Assembly (NCBI RefSeq): GCF_003386795.1
Contig: NZ_QTUC01000001.1
Location: forward strand, 2,914,001 to 2,978,000
Reading direction: 5' to 3'
DNA from: Thermasporomyces composti
GTDB lineage: Bacteria; Actinomycetota; Actinomycetes; Propionibacteriales; Actinopolymorphaceae
Length of the DNA: 64,000 nucleotides
Shown here: positions 8,917 to 17,181 of the stretch, piece after piece
Layout: each line of letters opens with the position of its first letter
Numbering within the stretch: position 1 is the stretch's first letter
Position numbers and translations under genes: made by a program
The notes under the pieces: model-generated
The model's input: the letters and a program-made list of their open reading frames with translations, nothing else
The model's database searches: none
Told to the model about the DNA's origin: nothing

Positions 8917-10929
8917 TCAGTCCCTCCAGACGCAGGCGATGGACGGGCGCGGCTGGTCGCCGTAGGGCCAGCGTGACGCTGGGTTCTCCACGGACGCGCC
9001 GTCGACCTCGCCTGGGTGCTGGACGGCGACGAAGACCGTTCGCTGGTCCGGGCTGATGACCGGGCCGCAGGTCTCGGCGCCGATCGGCACCGTGAGGAAC
9101 TGGCGGACGTGGCCCCGTTCGCGTCCGCGGACCGGTGTGGCGAAGAGCCCGTCGTTGGAGCCCAGCGCGTTGCCGTCGGTGGCGATCCACAGGTTCCCGG
9201 AGGCGTCGAACGTGACGTTGTCGGGGCAGGAGATCGGGCTCACCTTGGACTTGTCGTAGCCGCCGAAGTACGTCGACGGGTCCTCCGGGTCACCGCAGAC
9301 CAGGAACAGCCGCCAGTGGAACCGGGTGGACGCCGCGTCGTCGTGGAGCTCGTCGATCTCGACGACGTGGCCGTGCCGGTTGTTGGGGCGCGGGTTGGCC
9401 TCGTCGACCTGCTCGGGGGTGCGCTGGTTGTTGTTGGTGCACGCCACGTAGACCGAGCCGGTCACGGGGTTGCGCTCGACGTCCTCCGGGCGGTCCATCC
9501 GCGTCGCACCCACCTTGTCGGCCGCCAGACGCGTGTAGACCAGCACCTCGGCCACCGACATGCCGGGGACGTACGAGGTCGTGTCGCTGGTGAGCGGAAT
9601 CCACTCGCCGACGCCGTCGTACTCGCCATCGTCCGTGCCGTCGCCGGTGAAACGCGCGACGTAGAGGGTGCCGTGGTCGAGGAGGGTGAGGTTGTGCCGG
9701 CGTGCGGCTTCGGAGTTGCCGGGACGGAAGCGGTCGCGGGACACGAACTTGTAGAGGTACTCGAACCGCTCATCGTCGCCCGAGTAGGCGGCGATCCGCC
9801 CGTCGCGGGTGAAGGTGATGGTCGCGCACTCGTGCTTGAACCGGCCGAGCATCGTGCGCTTGCGTGGCGGCTCGTCGGGCCGGTAGGGGTCCAGCTCGAC
9901 GACCCATCCGAAGCGGTGGGCCTCGTGGGGGTGCTTGCTGAGGTCGAACCGCTCGTCGACCCGGGCCCAGGACCTGCCGGCCGCCGGACCGGTGGGCAGG
10001 CCGTACCGCCGGAATCCGTCGACGTAGGCCGGGTCGATCGCGTCCGAGGCCCCGAAGTACCCGTGGAAGTTCTCCTCGCCGTGCAGGGTGGTGCCCCACG
10101 GCGTGGTGCCGCCCGCGCAGTTGTTGAAGGTGCCGAGCGCCCGGCGTCCGGTGGGGTCGGCCTCGGTCCGCAGGAGTGGGTGGCCTGCCGCGGGCCCGGT
10201 GATCACGAACGGGGTGGAGGCGGTGACCCTGCGGTTGTACGGTCGTGGCCCCTTGGTCACCAGGCGCCAGCGACCCGTCCTGCCCACCCGCTCGATCTCG
10301 ACGACGCTGAGGCCGTGGGCGGCCATGGCGATCCGCAGCTGTTCCAGCGTGGCGTTCTCGCCGCCGCTCCAGCCGCGGAACATCAGCTCCTCGTTGGTGT
10401 ACTCGTGGTTGACCACCAGGAGTGCGCGTTCCTCGCCCCGCGGCCCACGCTTGAGCGGAAGCATCGCCGTGTAGTCGCAGTTGTAGCCGAACTGGCGTTC
10501 CTGGGCGTACGCCGTCTGGTTGTCGAAGTCGAACGGCGGTGCGTCGGGCAGGACCGGGTCACCCCAGGAGACGACCACCGCTTGGTGAAAGCCCTCCGGC
10601 ACGACGAGGGCGTCAGCGGTGTTCGGTTCGACCGGCGTCCAGTCGAGGCGGTCGACCCGACGACCACCACCCTTCCTGCCCCGCTGGCGCGCGCCGGCGT
10701 CCGGCGTGGCCGCGCTCGCCGGTGCCGCGCCCACGCTGAGCACGACTGCGCCGGCCGCACCGCCCTTGAGCAGCGTCCGCCGGGACAGCGCCTGACGCAC
10801 GATGTCGCCGAAGTACGGGCTGTCGGTGGGGTTCGGCGCGGGATGGTCGCAGGCGTTGGCGCACCGGTAGGCGCAGGTCATCCAGCTCCGCGAGCCGTAT
10901 CGGGGGAGGAGGGGGAGTAGACGCTTCAT
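8917..10929 (-). CDS. Secreted PhoX-family alkaline phosphatase (DUF839)
   Basis: Predicted exported phosphatase that releases phosphate from organic phosphomonoesters. The segment around residues 45-75 (SRRTLLKGGAAGAVV, ending in ASAA) is a twin-arginine signal; PhoX enzymes are Tat substrates with Fe and Ca cofactors. The family signature NNCAGGTTPWGT, with the iron-binding Cys, and the acidic ENFHGYFG after it are present, as is the RPEDVERNPVTG region. About 670 residues is normal. ATG at 10929 follows GGAG (spacing ~10); an in-frame GTG at 10953 is less likely. The Tat motif sits unusually far from the N-terminus, preceded by a Cys-containing stretch. Confidence 0.88.
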   Translation of the reverse strand: MKRLLPLLPRYGSRSWMTCAYRCANACDHPAPNPTDSPYFGDIVRQALSRRTLLKGGAAGAVVLSVGAAPASAATPDAGARQRGRKGGGRRVDRLDWTPVEPNTADALVVPEGFHQAVVVSWGDPVLPDAPPFDFDNQTAYAQERQFGYNCDYTAMLPLKRGPRGEERALLVVNHEYTNEELMFRGWSGGENATLEQLRIAMAAHGLSVVEIERVGRTGRWRLVTKGPRPYNRRVTASTPFVITGPAAGHPLLRTEADPTGRRALGTFNNCAGGTTPWGTTLHGEENFHGYFGASDAIDPAYVDGFRRYGLPTGPAAGRSWARVDERFDLSKHPHEAHRFGWVVELDPYRPDEPPRKRTMLGRFKHECATITFTRDGRIAAYSGDDERFEYLYKFVSRDRFRPGNSEAARRHNLTLLDHGTLYVARFTGDGTDDGEYDGVGEWIPLTSDTTSYVPGMSVAEVLVYTRLAADKVGATRMDRPEDVERNPVTGSVYVACTNNNQRTPEQVDEANPRPNNRHGHVVEIDELHDDAASTRFHWRLFLVCGDPEDPSTYFGGYDKSKVSPISCPDNVTFDASGNLWIATDGNALGSNDGLFATPVRGRERGHVRQFLTVPIGAETCGPVISPDQRTVFVAVQHPGEVDGASVENPASRWPYGDQPRPSIACVWRD

Positions 10930-11149
10930 GCCGGCTGTCACTCCTATCCGCACTCGGGTGGGGCACGCGCCTGGCCTTGGTCGGCTTCATGGTGACACTA
11001 GGTCCGACATGAGAGCAGTGCGTGACGGTGACCTGAACGGCCAATGGCGGCCAGCGGTCGCGACGGAGGACGGGGCGAGATAGCCCGGTCTCGTCATCAC
11101 TGGCCTTGACGCGCCAGGATGACGCCCAGCGCTGCTCGCTGATAGCTGT

Positions 11150-11277
11150 GCTGATCGCTGAACGCACACGCAGGGCTGATCAGCCGACGATCGATCATTG
11201 AGGGCGGACTACCGGGGGCTGATCTCCGCTGAGCGAGCTGATCAGTGGCGATGAGGGCTGATCAGCCGTTGAGGGGG
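11150..11277. promoter_or_regulatory. Cluster of GCTGATC motifs with two identical 12-bp palindromes
   Basis: GCTGATC occurs at 11150, 11175, 11218, 11237 and 11267 within 130 bp. The perfect palindrome GGCTGATCAGCC occurs twice (11174-11185 and 11266-11277), and a half-match GCTGATCAGTGG sits at 11237. This lies in the ~400-bp space between the divergent PhoX gene and the nucleotidyltransferase gene, so the sites could be operators for either. No binding protein is identified. Confidence 0.45.
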
Positions 11278-11337
11278 AAGGACAAGGTAGGACGCACCTG
11301 TGGTGGTGCGCCGTGTCGGCAAGGAGGATGGAGGGCC

Positions 11338-12108
11338 GTGGATTCCGCGCTCGAGATCGCCATGCGTGTCACGAAGGCCTACCGACAGCTTCCCGGCATG
11401 GCGTTCGCGTACGGCCAAGGGCCGGTGGTGGCGGGGTTCACGAACGACTCCGATCTCGACATCGTCATCGTGTGGGATGGCCGGACTCCCAAGAACCGCA
11501 CGGAGGCCCTCAAGGAGCTCCACAACGGTCCGGGCAAGCCGATCCAGTACGACTATCCGACGTACTCACTCGATCGGTTCTGGCTCAACGGTGAGCAGGT
11601 CGAGGTCTGCCACAAGACCCACGAGGTGTTCGGCCGTTGGATCCGCGACGTCCGGGCGGGCTGGGGCTGGGAGGACAGCGACGCCTCGATGCCGCTGTAC
11701 GCCGTCGCGGGCTTCGCCTACGGGCGGGTCTTCGCGGACGACGGCCGTGCGGCCGCCGCGCGCAACGAGCTCACCCAGTTCCCACCGCTGCTGAAGGAGC
11801 GGTCGCACGCGATCCTGGCCGGAGAGCTTCCGTCCTACGATCGCGACCTCGCCGCCTGTGCGCGCCGGGGTGACGGGCTGCTGTTCCACGAGATGCTCAG
11901 CCGGGTCCTGCGGCACGCGCTCGTGGCATGGTTCGCCGCCGAGAACCGCTACTGCCCCCACCCGAAGTGGCTCCAGCACTGGATCGCGCGGTTCGGCATG
12001 GACCCGCGTATCGCCGGCCTGGAGCGGTCGCTGTGGGGACCCATCAGCCTCGAGCGTCGCCGCGAGATCTTCGTCGCGATGGCGGAACGCATCCTCGCAC
12101 TGAAGTGA
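11338..12108 (+). CDS. Nucleotidyltransferase-fold protein (DUF4037-like)
   Basis: A 256-residue protein with an N-terminal nucleotidyltransferase core: VVAGFTNDSDLDIVIVWDG (near residue 30) contains the paired Asp residues (SDLD) that bind metal in Pol-beta-type transferases. The helical C-terminal half (HEMLSRVLRHALVAWFAAEN, then HPKWLQHWIARFG) resembles DUF4037 and aminoglycoside-adenylyltransferase-like proteins. The substrate is unknown. GTG at 11338 follows AAGGAGG (11321-11327) by 10 nt. The upstream region holds the GCTGATC palindromes, suggesting specific regulation. Confidence 0.7.
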   Translation: MDSALEIAMRVTKAYRQLPGMAFAYGQGPVVAGFTNDSDLDIVIVWDGRTPKNRTEALKELHNGPGKPIQYDYPTYSLDRFWLNGEQVEVCHKTHEVFGRWIRDVRAGWGWEDSDASMPLYAVAGFAYGRVFADDGRAAAARNELTQFPPLLKERSHAILAGELPSYDRDLAACARRGDGLLFHEMLSRVLRHALVAWFAAENRYCPHPKWLQHWIARFGMDPRIAGLERSLWGPISLERRREIFVAMAERILALK

Positions 12109-12154
12109 TCCGGTAGGGATGATCCGGCAGGGATGCCGAAGTGGTCCGGCAGGA
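12106..12154 (+). repeat. Three short direct repeats after the nucleotidyltransferase gene
   Basis: TGATCCGGTAGGGA (12106-12119) is followed directly by TGATCCGGCAGGGA (12120-12133), then a degenerate TGGTCCGGCAGGA (12142-12154). The first copy includes the stop codon of the preceding gene. Function unknown. Confidence 0.4.
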
Positions 12155-12201
12155 CGCTGAGATGATGGGGCGGCGATGGTGTCGCCGAGCCGCGTCGGGC
12201 G

Positions 12202-12744
12202 TCAGACCCGGTCGAGCGGCCGGTGCGGCTCGGGCGGCAGCTCCACCTTGATCGGGTCGCCGGGGCGGACCTCGCCACCGGTGCGGACGACGCCCATGAT
12301 GCCGGCTTTGCGGATGATCCGGCCGTCCTCGCCGCGCAGGAGCACCTGGTTGAGCAGCCCGGGCGCGAAGTCGTTGATCTGGGTGCAGGGGTTCCGCAGG
12401 CCGGTCACCTCGACGACCGCGCTGTCACCGAGGTGGAGCAGCGTCCCGGTGGGGAGACCGAGCAGGTCGATGCCCCTGGTGGTGACGTTCTCGCCCAGGT
12501 CGCCCGGCTCGACGTCGTAGCCGGCGTCGCGCAGCTCGTCGTGCAGCTCGGCGTGGATGAGGTGAACCTGCCTCAGGTTGGGTTGGCTGGGGTCACGGGC
12601 GACCCGCGAGCGGTGCTTGACCGTCGTGCCGGCGTGCGCGTCTCCCTCCACGCCGACGCCGGCGACGAGCCGGATGCGGTCGCGGGTCGGCTTGCTGAAG
12701 GTGTGGGTGGCGCTGCGGCACACCGCCACGACAGTCCCGCTCAT
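12202..12744 (-). CDS. MOSC domain-containing protein
   Basis: Stand-alone MOSC domain (180 residues), a sulfur-carrier domain found at the C-terminus of molybdenum-cofactor sulfurases and in YiiM-like proteins that act on N-hydroxylated substrates. Recognisable segments are GVEGDAHAG near residue 32, PGDLGENVTTRG near residue 75, and NPCTQI with the conserved cysteine near residue 119. ATG at 12744 follows GAGAGGA; the longer reading frame upstream lacks a ribosome site. The exact substrate cannot be inferred. Confidence 0.88.
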   Translation of the reverse strand: MSGTVVAVCRSATHTFSKPTRDRIRLVAGVGVEGDAHAGTTVKHRSRVARDPSQPNLRQVHLIHAELHDELRDAGYDVEPGDLGENVTTRGIDLLGLPTGTLLHLGDSAVVEVTGLRNPCTQINDFAPGLLNQVLLRGEDGRIIRKAGIMGVVRTGGEVRPGDPIKVELPPEPHRPLDRV

Positions 12745-12925
12745 CGGGTCGTCCTCTCGTCGCGTCGGGACCGGTCGTGCCCGGTGTCCCGACCTCGGCG
12801 ATCCGTGCCGGCGGACCGCGTCCGGGGTGAGCCCGCCAGGTGGCATCGGACCTTCGACGGGAAGCGTAGCTCGCCGCGGATGCGGGCCCTGGAGTGCGGG
12901 CGCGGCCGCCGGACCCTGGTGCGGC

Positions 12926-13849
12926 TCAGCGTGCCGCGTGCTCGACCTGCGTGGTCGTCGCCGTGACGTCCCGTCGCGTACGGCGTCGCAACCCGTCCCA
13001 GGTGAAGATCACGAGCGCCACCCACACGATCGCGAAGCCGGCAAGTCGCTCAGGTGGCATCGGCTCGCGGAAGACGAGGACACCGATGAGGAACTGCAAG
13101 GTGGGCCCGATGTACTGGAGGAGGCCGATGGCGGTCAGCGTGACTCGGGTCGCGGCGGCGCCGAACAACAGCAAGGGGATGGCGGTGACGACACCGGTGC
13201 CCGCGAGCAACGCCGCGTTGACCCAACCGGCGTGCCCGAAGGTCGCCACGTCGGTCGCCTCGAGGTACGTGAGGTAGCCCAGGGCGAGAGGCGCCACCGT
13301 CGCGGTCTCCACCGCGAGGCTCTCGACCGCACCCGCGTTGGCTTGCTTCTTGCACAGCGCGTACGCGGAGAAGCTGAACGCCAACGCGAACGCCACCCAT
13401 GGTGGGCGTCCGTAGTCGACGGTCAGGACGACGACCGCCAGCCCCGCGATGGCGAGCGCGCACCATTGGGCACGGTTGAGCCGTTCACCGAGGACGACGA
13501 CCCCAACCAGGACGGTGACCAGCGGGTTGATGAAGTAGCCCAGCGCGGTCTCGACGACGTGGCCGTGGTTGACCGCCCAGATGAAGGTTCCCCAGTTGGC
13601 GGTGACGACGAGCGCGGCGACCGCGAGGAATGCGAGGGATCGGGGCTGGCGCCGCAGCGTGGACCACCAGTTCGGCCGTGGCCGCACGCACAGCAGGAGG
13701 GCTACGAAGACCAGCGTCCAGAGCATGCGGTGCGCCAGGATCTCCAGCGACCCGGCCGGCTCGAGCAGCGGCCAGTAAACCGGGAAGATCCCCCAGATCA
13801 GGTAGGCCGAGGCGCCGTAGACCAGCCCTCGCGCGTGTCGCTCGTGCAC
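12926..13849 (-). CDS. rarD: RarD-like EamA family permease
   Basis: A 307-residue membrane protein with about ten hydrophobic helices in two EamA repeats, of the DMT (drug/metabolite transporter) superfamily. RarD hallmarks are present: GLVYGASAYLIWGIFPVYW at the N-terminus, ILAHRMLWTLVFV, GYFINPLVTVLVG and GLLQYIGPTLQFLIGVLVF. Substrates are not established for most members. The short basic C-terminus is cytosolic by the positive-inside rule. It lies 50 nt downstream of korB on the same strand and might be co-transcribed, but no functional link is evident. Confidence 0.88.
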   Translation of the reverse strand: MHERHARGLVYGASAYLIWGIFPVYWPLLEPAGSLEILAHRMLWTLVFVALLLCVRPRPNWWSTLRRQPRSLAFLAVAALVVTANWGTFIWAVNHGHVVETALGYFINPLVTVLVGVVVLGERLNRAQWCALAIAGLAVVVLTVDYGRPPWVAFALAFSFSAYALCKKQANAGAVESLAVETATVAPLALGYLTYLEATDVATFGHAGWVNAALLAGTGVVTAIPLLLFGAAATRVTLTAIGLLQYIGPTLQFLIGVLVFREPMPPERLAGFAIVWVALVIFTWDGLRRRTRRDVTATTTQVEHAAR

Positions 13850-13899
13850 GACAGGCAGGCTACGAGGCGACGGTCGTCGGTCCGTGGGCGAGGTCGAGG

Positions 13900-14973
13900 T
13901 CAGGCCTCATCACCCACGACCCACGTGTCGGTGCCTCGAAGGAGCTCGGCGAGGTCTCCCGGACCGTCGGCGGCGCGCGCCGCGTCGAGCTGGTCGCGCG
14001 CCAGGTCGTCGTAAGCGGGCCGCTCCACCTGGCGGAAGATCCCGATCGGGGAGTGCCGGAGGGTCTGCGGGTCGGCGAGCCGCGACAGCGCGAACGCGGT
14101 CGTGGGGTCGGCCGCGTGGGCGTCGTGCACCAGCACGGCGTCGGCACCGACCTCGTCGACGCGCGCGATGCGCAGGGAGCCGGTGGCCGGATCGCGGACC
14201 ACGCCGAGCTCGCCGTCACGTCCGAACCGGATCGGCTGGCCGTGCTCCAGCCGGATCACCGCCTCGTCCCGGGTGTCCTTGTCCTTGAGCAGGTCGAACG
14301 CCCCGTCGTTGTAGATGTTGCAGTTCTGGTAGATCTCCACCAGGGCGGCGCCGCGGTGGGTGACGGCCGCGCGTAGGACGGACGTCAGGTGCGCCCGGTC
14401 GCTGTCGATGGTCCGGGCGACGAAGGACGCCTCCGCGCCGAGGGCGAGCGACACGGGGTTGAACGGCGTGTCCAGCGACCCGAGCGGGGTCGACTTGGTG
14501 ACCTTGCCGACCTCGGAGGTGGGGGAGTACTGCCCTTTCGTCAGACCGTAGATCCGGTTGTTGAACAGCAGGATCTTGAGGTTGACGTTGCGGCGCAGGG
14601 CGTGGAGGAGGTGGTTGCCGCCGATCGACAGCCCGTCGCCGTCACCGGTCACCACCCACACCGACAGGTCGGGACGCGCGGTCGCCAGGCCGGTCGCGAT
14701 CGCCGGTGCGCGACCGTGGATGCCGTGCACGCCGTAGGTGTTGAGGTAGTACGGGAAGCGGCTCGAGCATCCGATGCCCGACACGAACACGATGTTCTCC
14801 CGCCGGATGCCGAGCTCGGGCAGGAAGCCCTGGACGGCGGCGAGGATCGCGTAGTCCCCACATCCCGGGCACCACCGCACCTCCTGGTCGGAGGTGAAGT
14901 CCTTGCGGGTCGCGGGAGCGGTGGCGGTGGGCACACCGCGTAGGCCAGGGAAGGGCAGGTCGGTGGTGGTCAT
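13900..14973 (-). CDS. korB: 2-oxoacid:ferredoxin oxidoreductase subunit beta (KorB)
   Basis: Thiamine-diphosphate and [4Fe-4S]-binding beta subunit (357 residues) of the enzyme that decarboxylates a 2-oxoacid, probably 2-oxoglutarate, to acyl-CoA while reducing ferredoxin. Cluster cysteines lie in RWCPGCGDYAIL (near residue 34) and SGIGCSSRFPYYLN (near residue 66), with a further Cys in YQNCNIYND. The ThDP motif GDGDGLSIGGNHLLHALRRN followed by FNNRIYGLTKGQYSPT is intact. It overlaps korA by 4 nt. The sequence closely follows mycobacterial-type KorB. Confidence 0.94.
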   Translation of the reverse strand: MTTTDLPFPGLRGVPTATAPATRKDFTSDQEVRWCPGCGDYAILAAVQGFLPELGIRRENIVFVSGIGCSSRFPYYLNTYGVHGIHGRAPAIATGLATARPDLSVWVVTGDGDGLSIGGNHLLHALRRNVNLKILLFNNRIYGLTKGQYSPTSEVGKVTKSTPLGSLDTPFNPVSLALGAEASFVARTIDSDRAHLTSVLRAAVTHRGAALVEIYQNCNIYNDGAFDLLKDKDTRDEAVIRLEHGQPIRFGRDGELGVVRDPATGSLRIARVDEVGADAVLVHDAHAADPTTAFALSRLADPQTLRHSPIGIFRQVERPAYDDLARDQLDAARAADGPGDLAELLRGTDTWVVGDEA

Positions 14974-16961
14974 GGGGTGGTCGGGTCCTCTCCACGGGTC
15001 CGGGCCATCCGCTGGCCGCTCCCGGACCGGTCAGCGTGACCGTTGCGGGAGGGGTCCACGCGGCCTGCCGTCGCGTCATCGTCGAGCGAGCCGACGACCT
15101 CGGTGATGGCGTCGACCAGCTCGGCCGCCGTGAACGGCAGCCCTCGGACACGGTTGTAGCTCACGACGTCGACGAGGTAGCGGGCGCGGAGCAGCATGGC
15201 GAGCTGCCCGAGGTTCATCTCCGGGACGAGCACCCGCTCGTAACGTCGCAAGACCTCGCCGAGGTCAGGCGGGAAGGGGTTGAGGTGGCGCAGGTGCGCC
15301 TGAGCGACCGGGATCCCCAGCTGACGCAGGGTCCGGCAGGCGGCCCCGATCGGCCCGTACGTCGACCCCCATCCCAGGACGAGCACGCGCGCGTCGTTGG
15401 TCGGGTCGTCCACCTCCAACGGCGGGATGCTGCGCGCGATCGCGTCGACCTTGGCCTGCCGGGTGCGGACCATGAGGTCGTGGTTGGCGGGGTCGTAGGA
15501 GATGTTGCCGTGGCCGTCGCCCTTCTCCAGGCCGCCGATGCGGTGCTCCAGGCCGGGCGTGCCGGGGATCGCCCACGGGCGGGCGAGCGTCTCCGGGTCC
15601 CGCTTGTACGGCCAGAAGACCCGCTCCCCGGACTCGGTCTCGTGGTTGGGCTCGGTGGCGAAGTTCGGGTCGATCGTCGGCAGCTCCGCGATGTCGGGGA
15701 TCCGCCAGGGCTCCGAGCCGTTCGCGAGGTAGCCGTCGGAGAGCAGGATCACGGGGGTGCGATAGGTCACAGCGATCCGGATCGCCTCGATCGCGGTGTC
15801 GAAGCAGTCCGACGGGGACGCGGGCGCGACGACGGGGACCGGTGCCTCCCCGTTGCGGCCGAACATCGCCTGGAGGAGGTCGGCCTGCTCGGCCTTGGTC
15901 GGCATGCCGGTGGAGGGACCGGCGCGCTGGATGTCGCAGACGACCAGCGGCAGCTCGAGCGCGACGGCTAGACCGATCGTCTCCGTCTTGAGGGACAGGC
16001 CGGGGCCGGACGTCGTCGTCACCCCGAGGGCGCCGCCGAAGGAGGCGCCGAGCGCCGCGCCCACGCCGGCGATCTCATCCTCGGCCTGGAACGTGATGAC
16101 CCCGAACCGCTTGTGCTTGCTGAGCTCGTGGAGCACGTCGCTGGCCGGTGTGATCGGGTAGGAGCCCAGGAAGAGCTTGAGCCCAGCCCGCTGGGCGCCG
16201 GCGATCAAGCCGTACGCCAGCGCCAGGTTGCCGGAAATGTTGCGGTACCGGCCGGCCTTCATCTGCGCGGGCCGGACCTGGTAGGAGACCGCGAACGCCT
16301 CCGCCGTCTCGCCGTAGTTCCACCCGGCCTGGAACGCCGCGATATTGGCGTCGCGGACCGCTGGGTTTCGGGCGAATTTCGAGCGAATGAACGACAGCGT
16401 TGTTTCTGTCGGACGGTTGTACAGCCAGGAGACCAGACCGAGGGCGTACATGTTCTTGGCCCGGGTGGCCTCCTTGCGGGACAGCCCGCCGAGTTTGTCA
16501 CCGAGCGCCGCCTTGATCGCCTCGGTCGTCCGGGTGGTGAGCGGCAGGGAATGCAGCTGGTACCCGTCGAGGGAGCCGTCCTCGAGGGGATTGCTGGTGT
16601 ACCCGACGCGGGCCAGATTGCGGGGGGTGAACTCGTCGGAGTCGACGATGATCGTCCCGCCGCGCGGCAGCTCCGGAAGGTTGGCCTTGAGCGCCGCCGG
16701 GTTCATCGCGATGAGGACGTCAGGCGCGTCGCCCGGGGTGAGGATGTCGTGGTCGGCGAAGTGAATCTGGAACGACGAGACCCCGGGCAGGGTGCCCGCC
16801 GGCGCGCGGATCTCCGCCGGAAAGTTGGGCAATGTTGAGAGGTCGTTTCCGAACGCCGCGGTTTCCTGAGTGAATCTGTCACCGGCCAGTTGCATTCCGT
16901 CACCGGAATCCCCGGCGAAGCGAATGATGACCCGGTCGACCTGCAGGACCTGTTTGGTCAC
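14970..16961 (-). CDS. korA: 2-oxoacid:acceptor oxidoreductase subunit alpha (KorA)
   Basis: Alpha subunit with the gamma domain fused at its N-terminus (663 residues), partner of KorB. The N-terminal motif RVIIRFAGDSGDGMQLAGDR and the AEIRAPAGTLPGVSSFQ stretch identify the gamma part. The PYR domain follows with LFLGSYPITPASDVLHEL and EDEIAGVGAALGASFGG. GTG at 16961 was chosen because AAAGGGAGG lies 11 nt upstream and homologues begin just before the RFAGDSGDG motif. Products are reduced ferredoxin, CO2 and acyl-CoA. It is transcribed divergently from the binding-protein gene and the second nuo cluster. Confidence 0.94.
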   Translation of the reverse strand: MTKQVLQVDRVIIRFAGDSGDGMQLAGDRFTQETAAFGNDLSTLPNFPAEIRAPAGTLPGVSSFQIHFADHDILTPGDAPDVLIAMNPAALKANLPELPRGGTIIVDSDEFTPRNLARVGYTSNPLEDGSLDGYQLHSLPLTTRTTEAIKAALGDKLGGLSRKEATRAKNMYALGLVSWLYNRPTETTLSFIRSKFARNPAVRDANIAAFQAGWNYGETAEAFAVSYQVRPAQMKAGRYRNISGNLALAYGLIAGAQRAGLKLFLGSYPITPASDVLHELSKHKRFGVITFQAEDEIAGVGAALGASFGGALGVTTTSGPGLSLKTETIGLAVALELPLVVCDIQRAGPSTGMPTKAEQADLLQAMFGRNGEAPVPVVAPASPSDCFDTAIEAIRIAVTYRTPVILLSDGYLANGSEPWRIPDIAELPTIDPNFATEPNHETESGERVFWPYKRDPETLARPWAIPGTPGLEHRIGGLEKGDGHGNISYDPANHDLMVRTRQAKVDAIARSIPPLEVDDPTNDARVLVLGWGSTYGPIGAACRTLRQLGIPVAQAHLRHLNPFPPDLGEVLRRYERVLVPEMNLGQLAMLLRARYLVDVVSYNRVRGLPFTAAELVDAITEVVGSLDDDATAGRVDPSRNGHADRSGSGQRMARTRGEDPTTP

Positions 16962-17181
16962 CGGTTGAACGACCTCCCTTTGCCGCTCCAGGGCAAACTG
17001 CGCCTTCCTGGGCGGCGCATTCCCTTGTCGTGCTTCTATGCTACGTCCGGCTTGGTATGAGTCGCGGGTGCCGCCGGACAGTGGATCACCACCGCAACGT
17101 GCGAGTCGACTGTAACTCTCGGTGGATCCCACGACAGCGGTACCGCCAAGTCCGGCCATCGAGAGGGAGGGGAGCCGGTCG

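Noticed and set aside
9016-10920. A 634-codon plus-strand frame over the PhoX gene
   Set aside because: Shadow of the minus-strand PhoX gene, which has a Tat signal, family motifs and a ribosome site.
11150-11277. CRISPR-like repeat array
   Set aside because: The repeated unit is only 7-12 bp with irregular spacing and no spacers of constant length.
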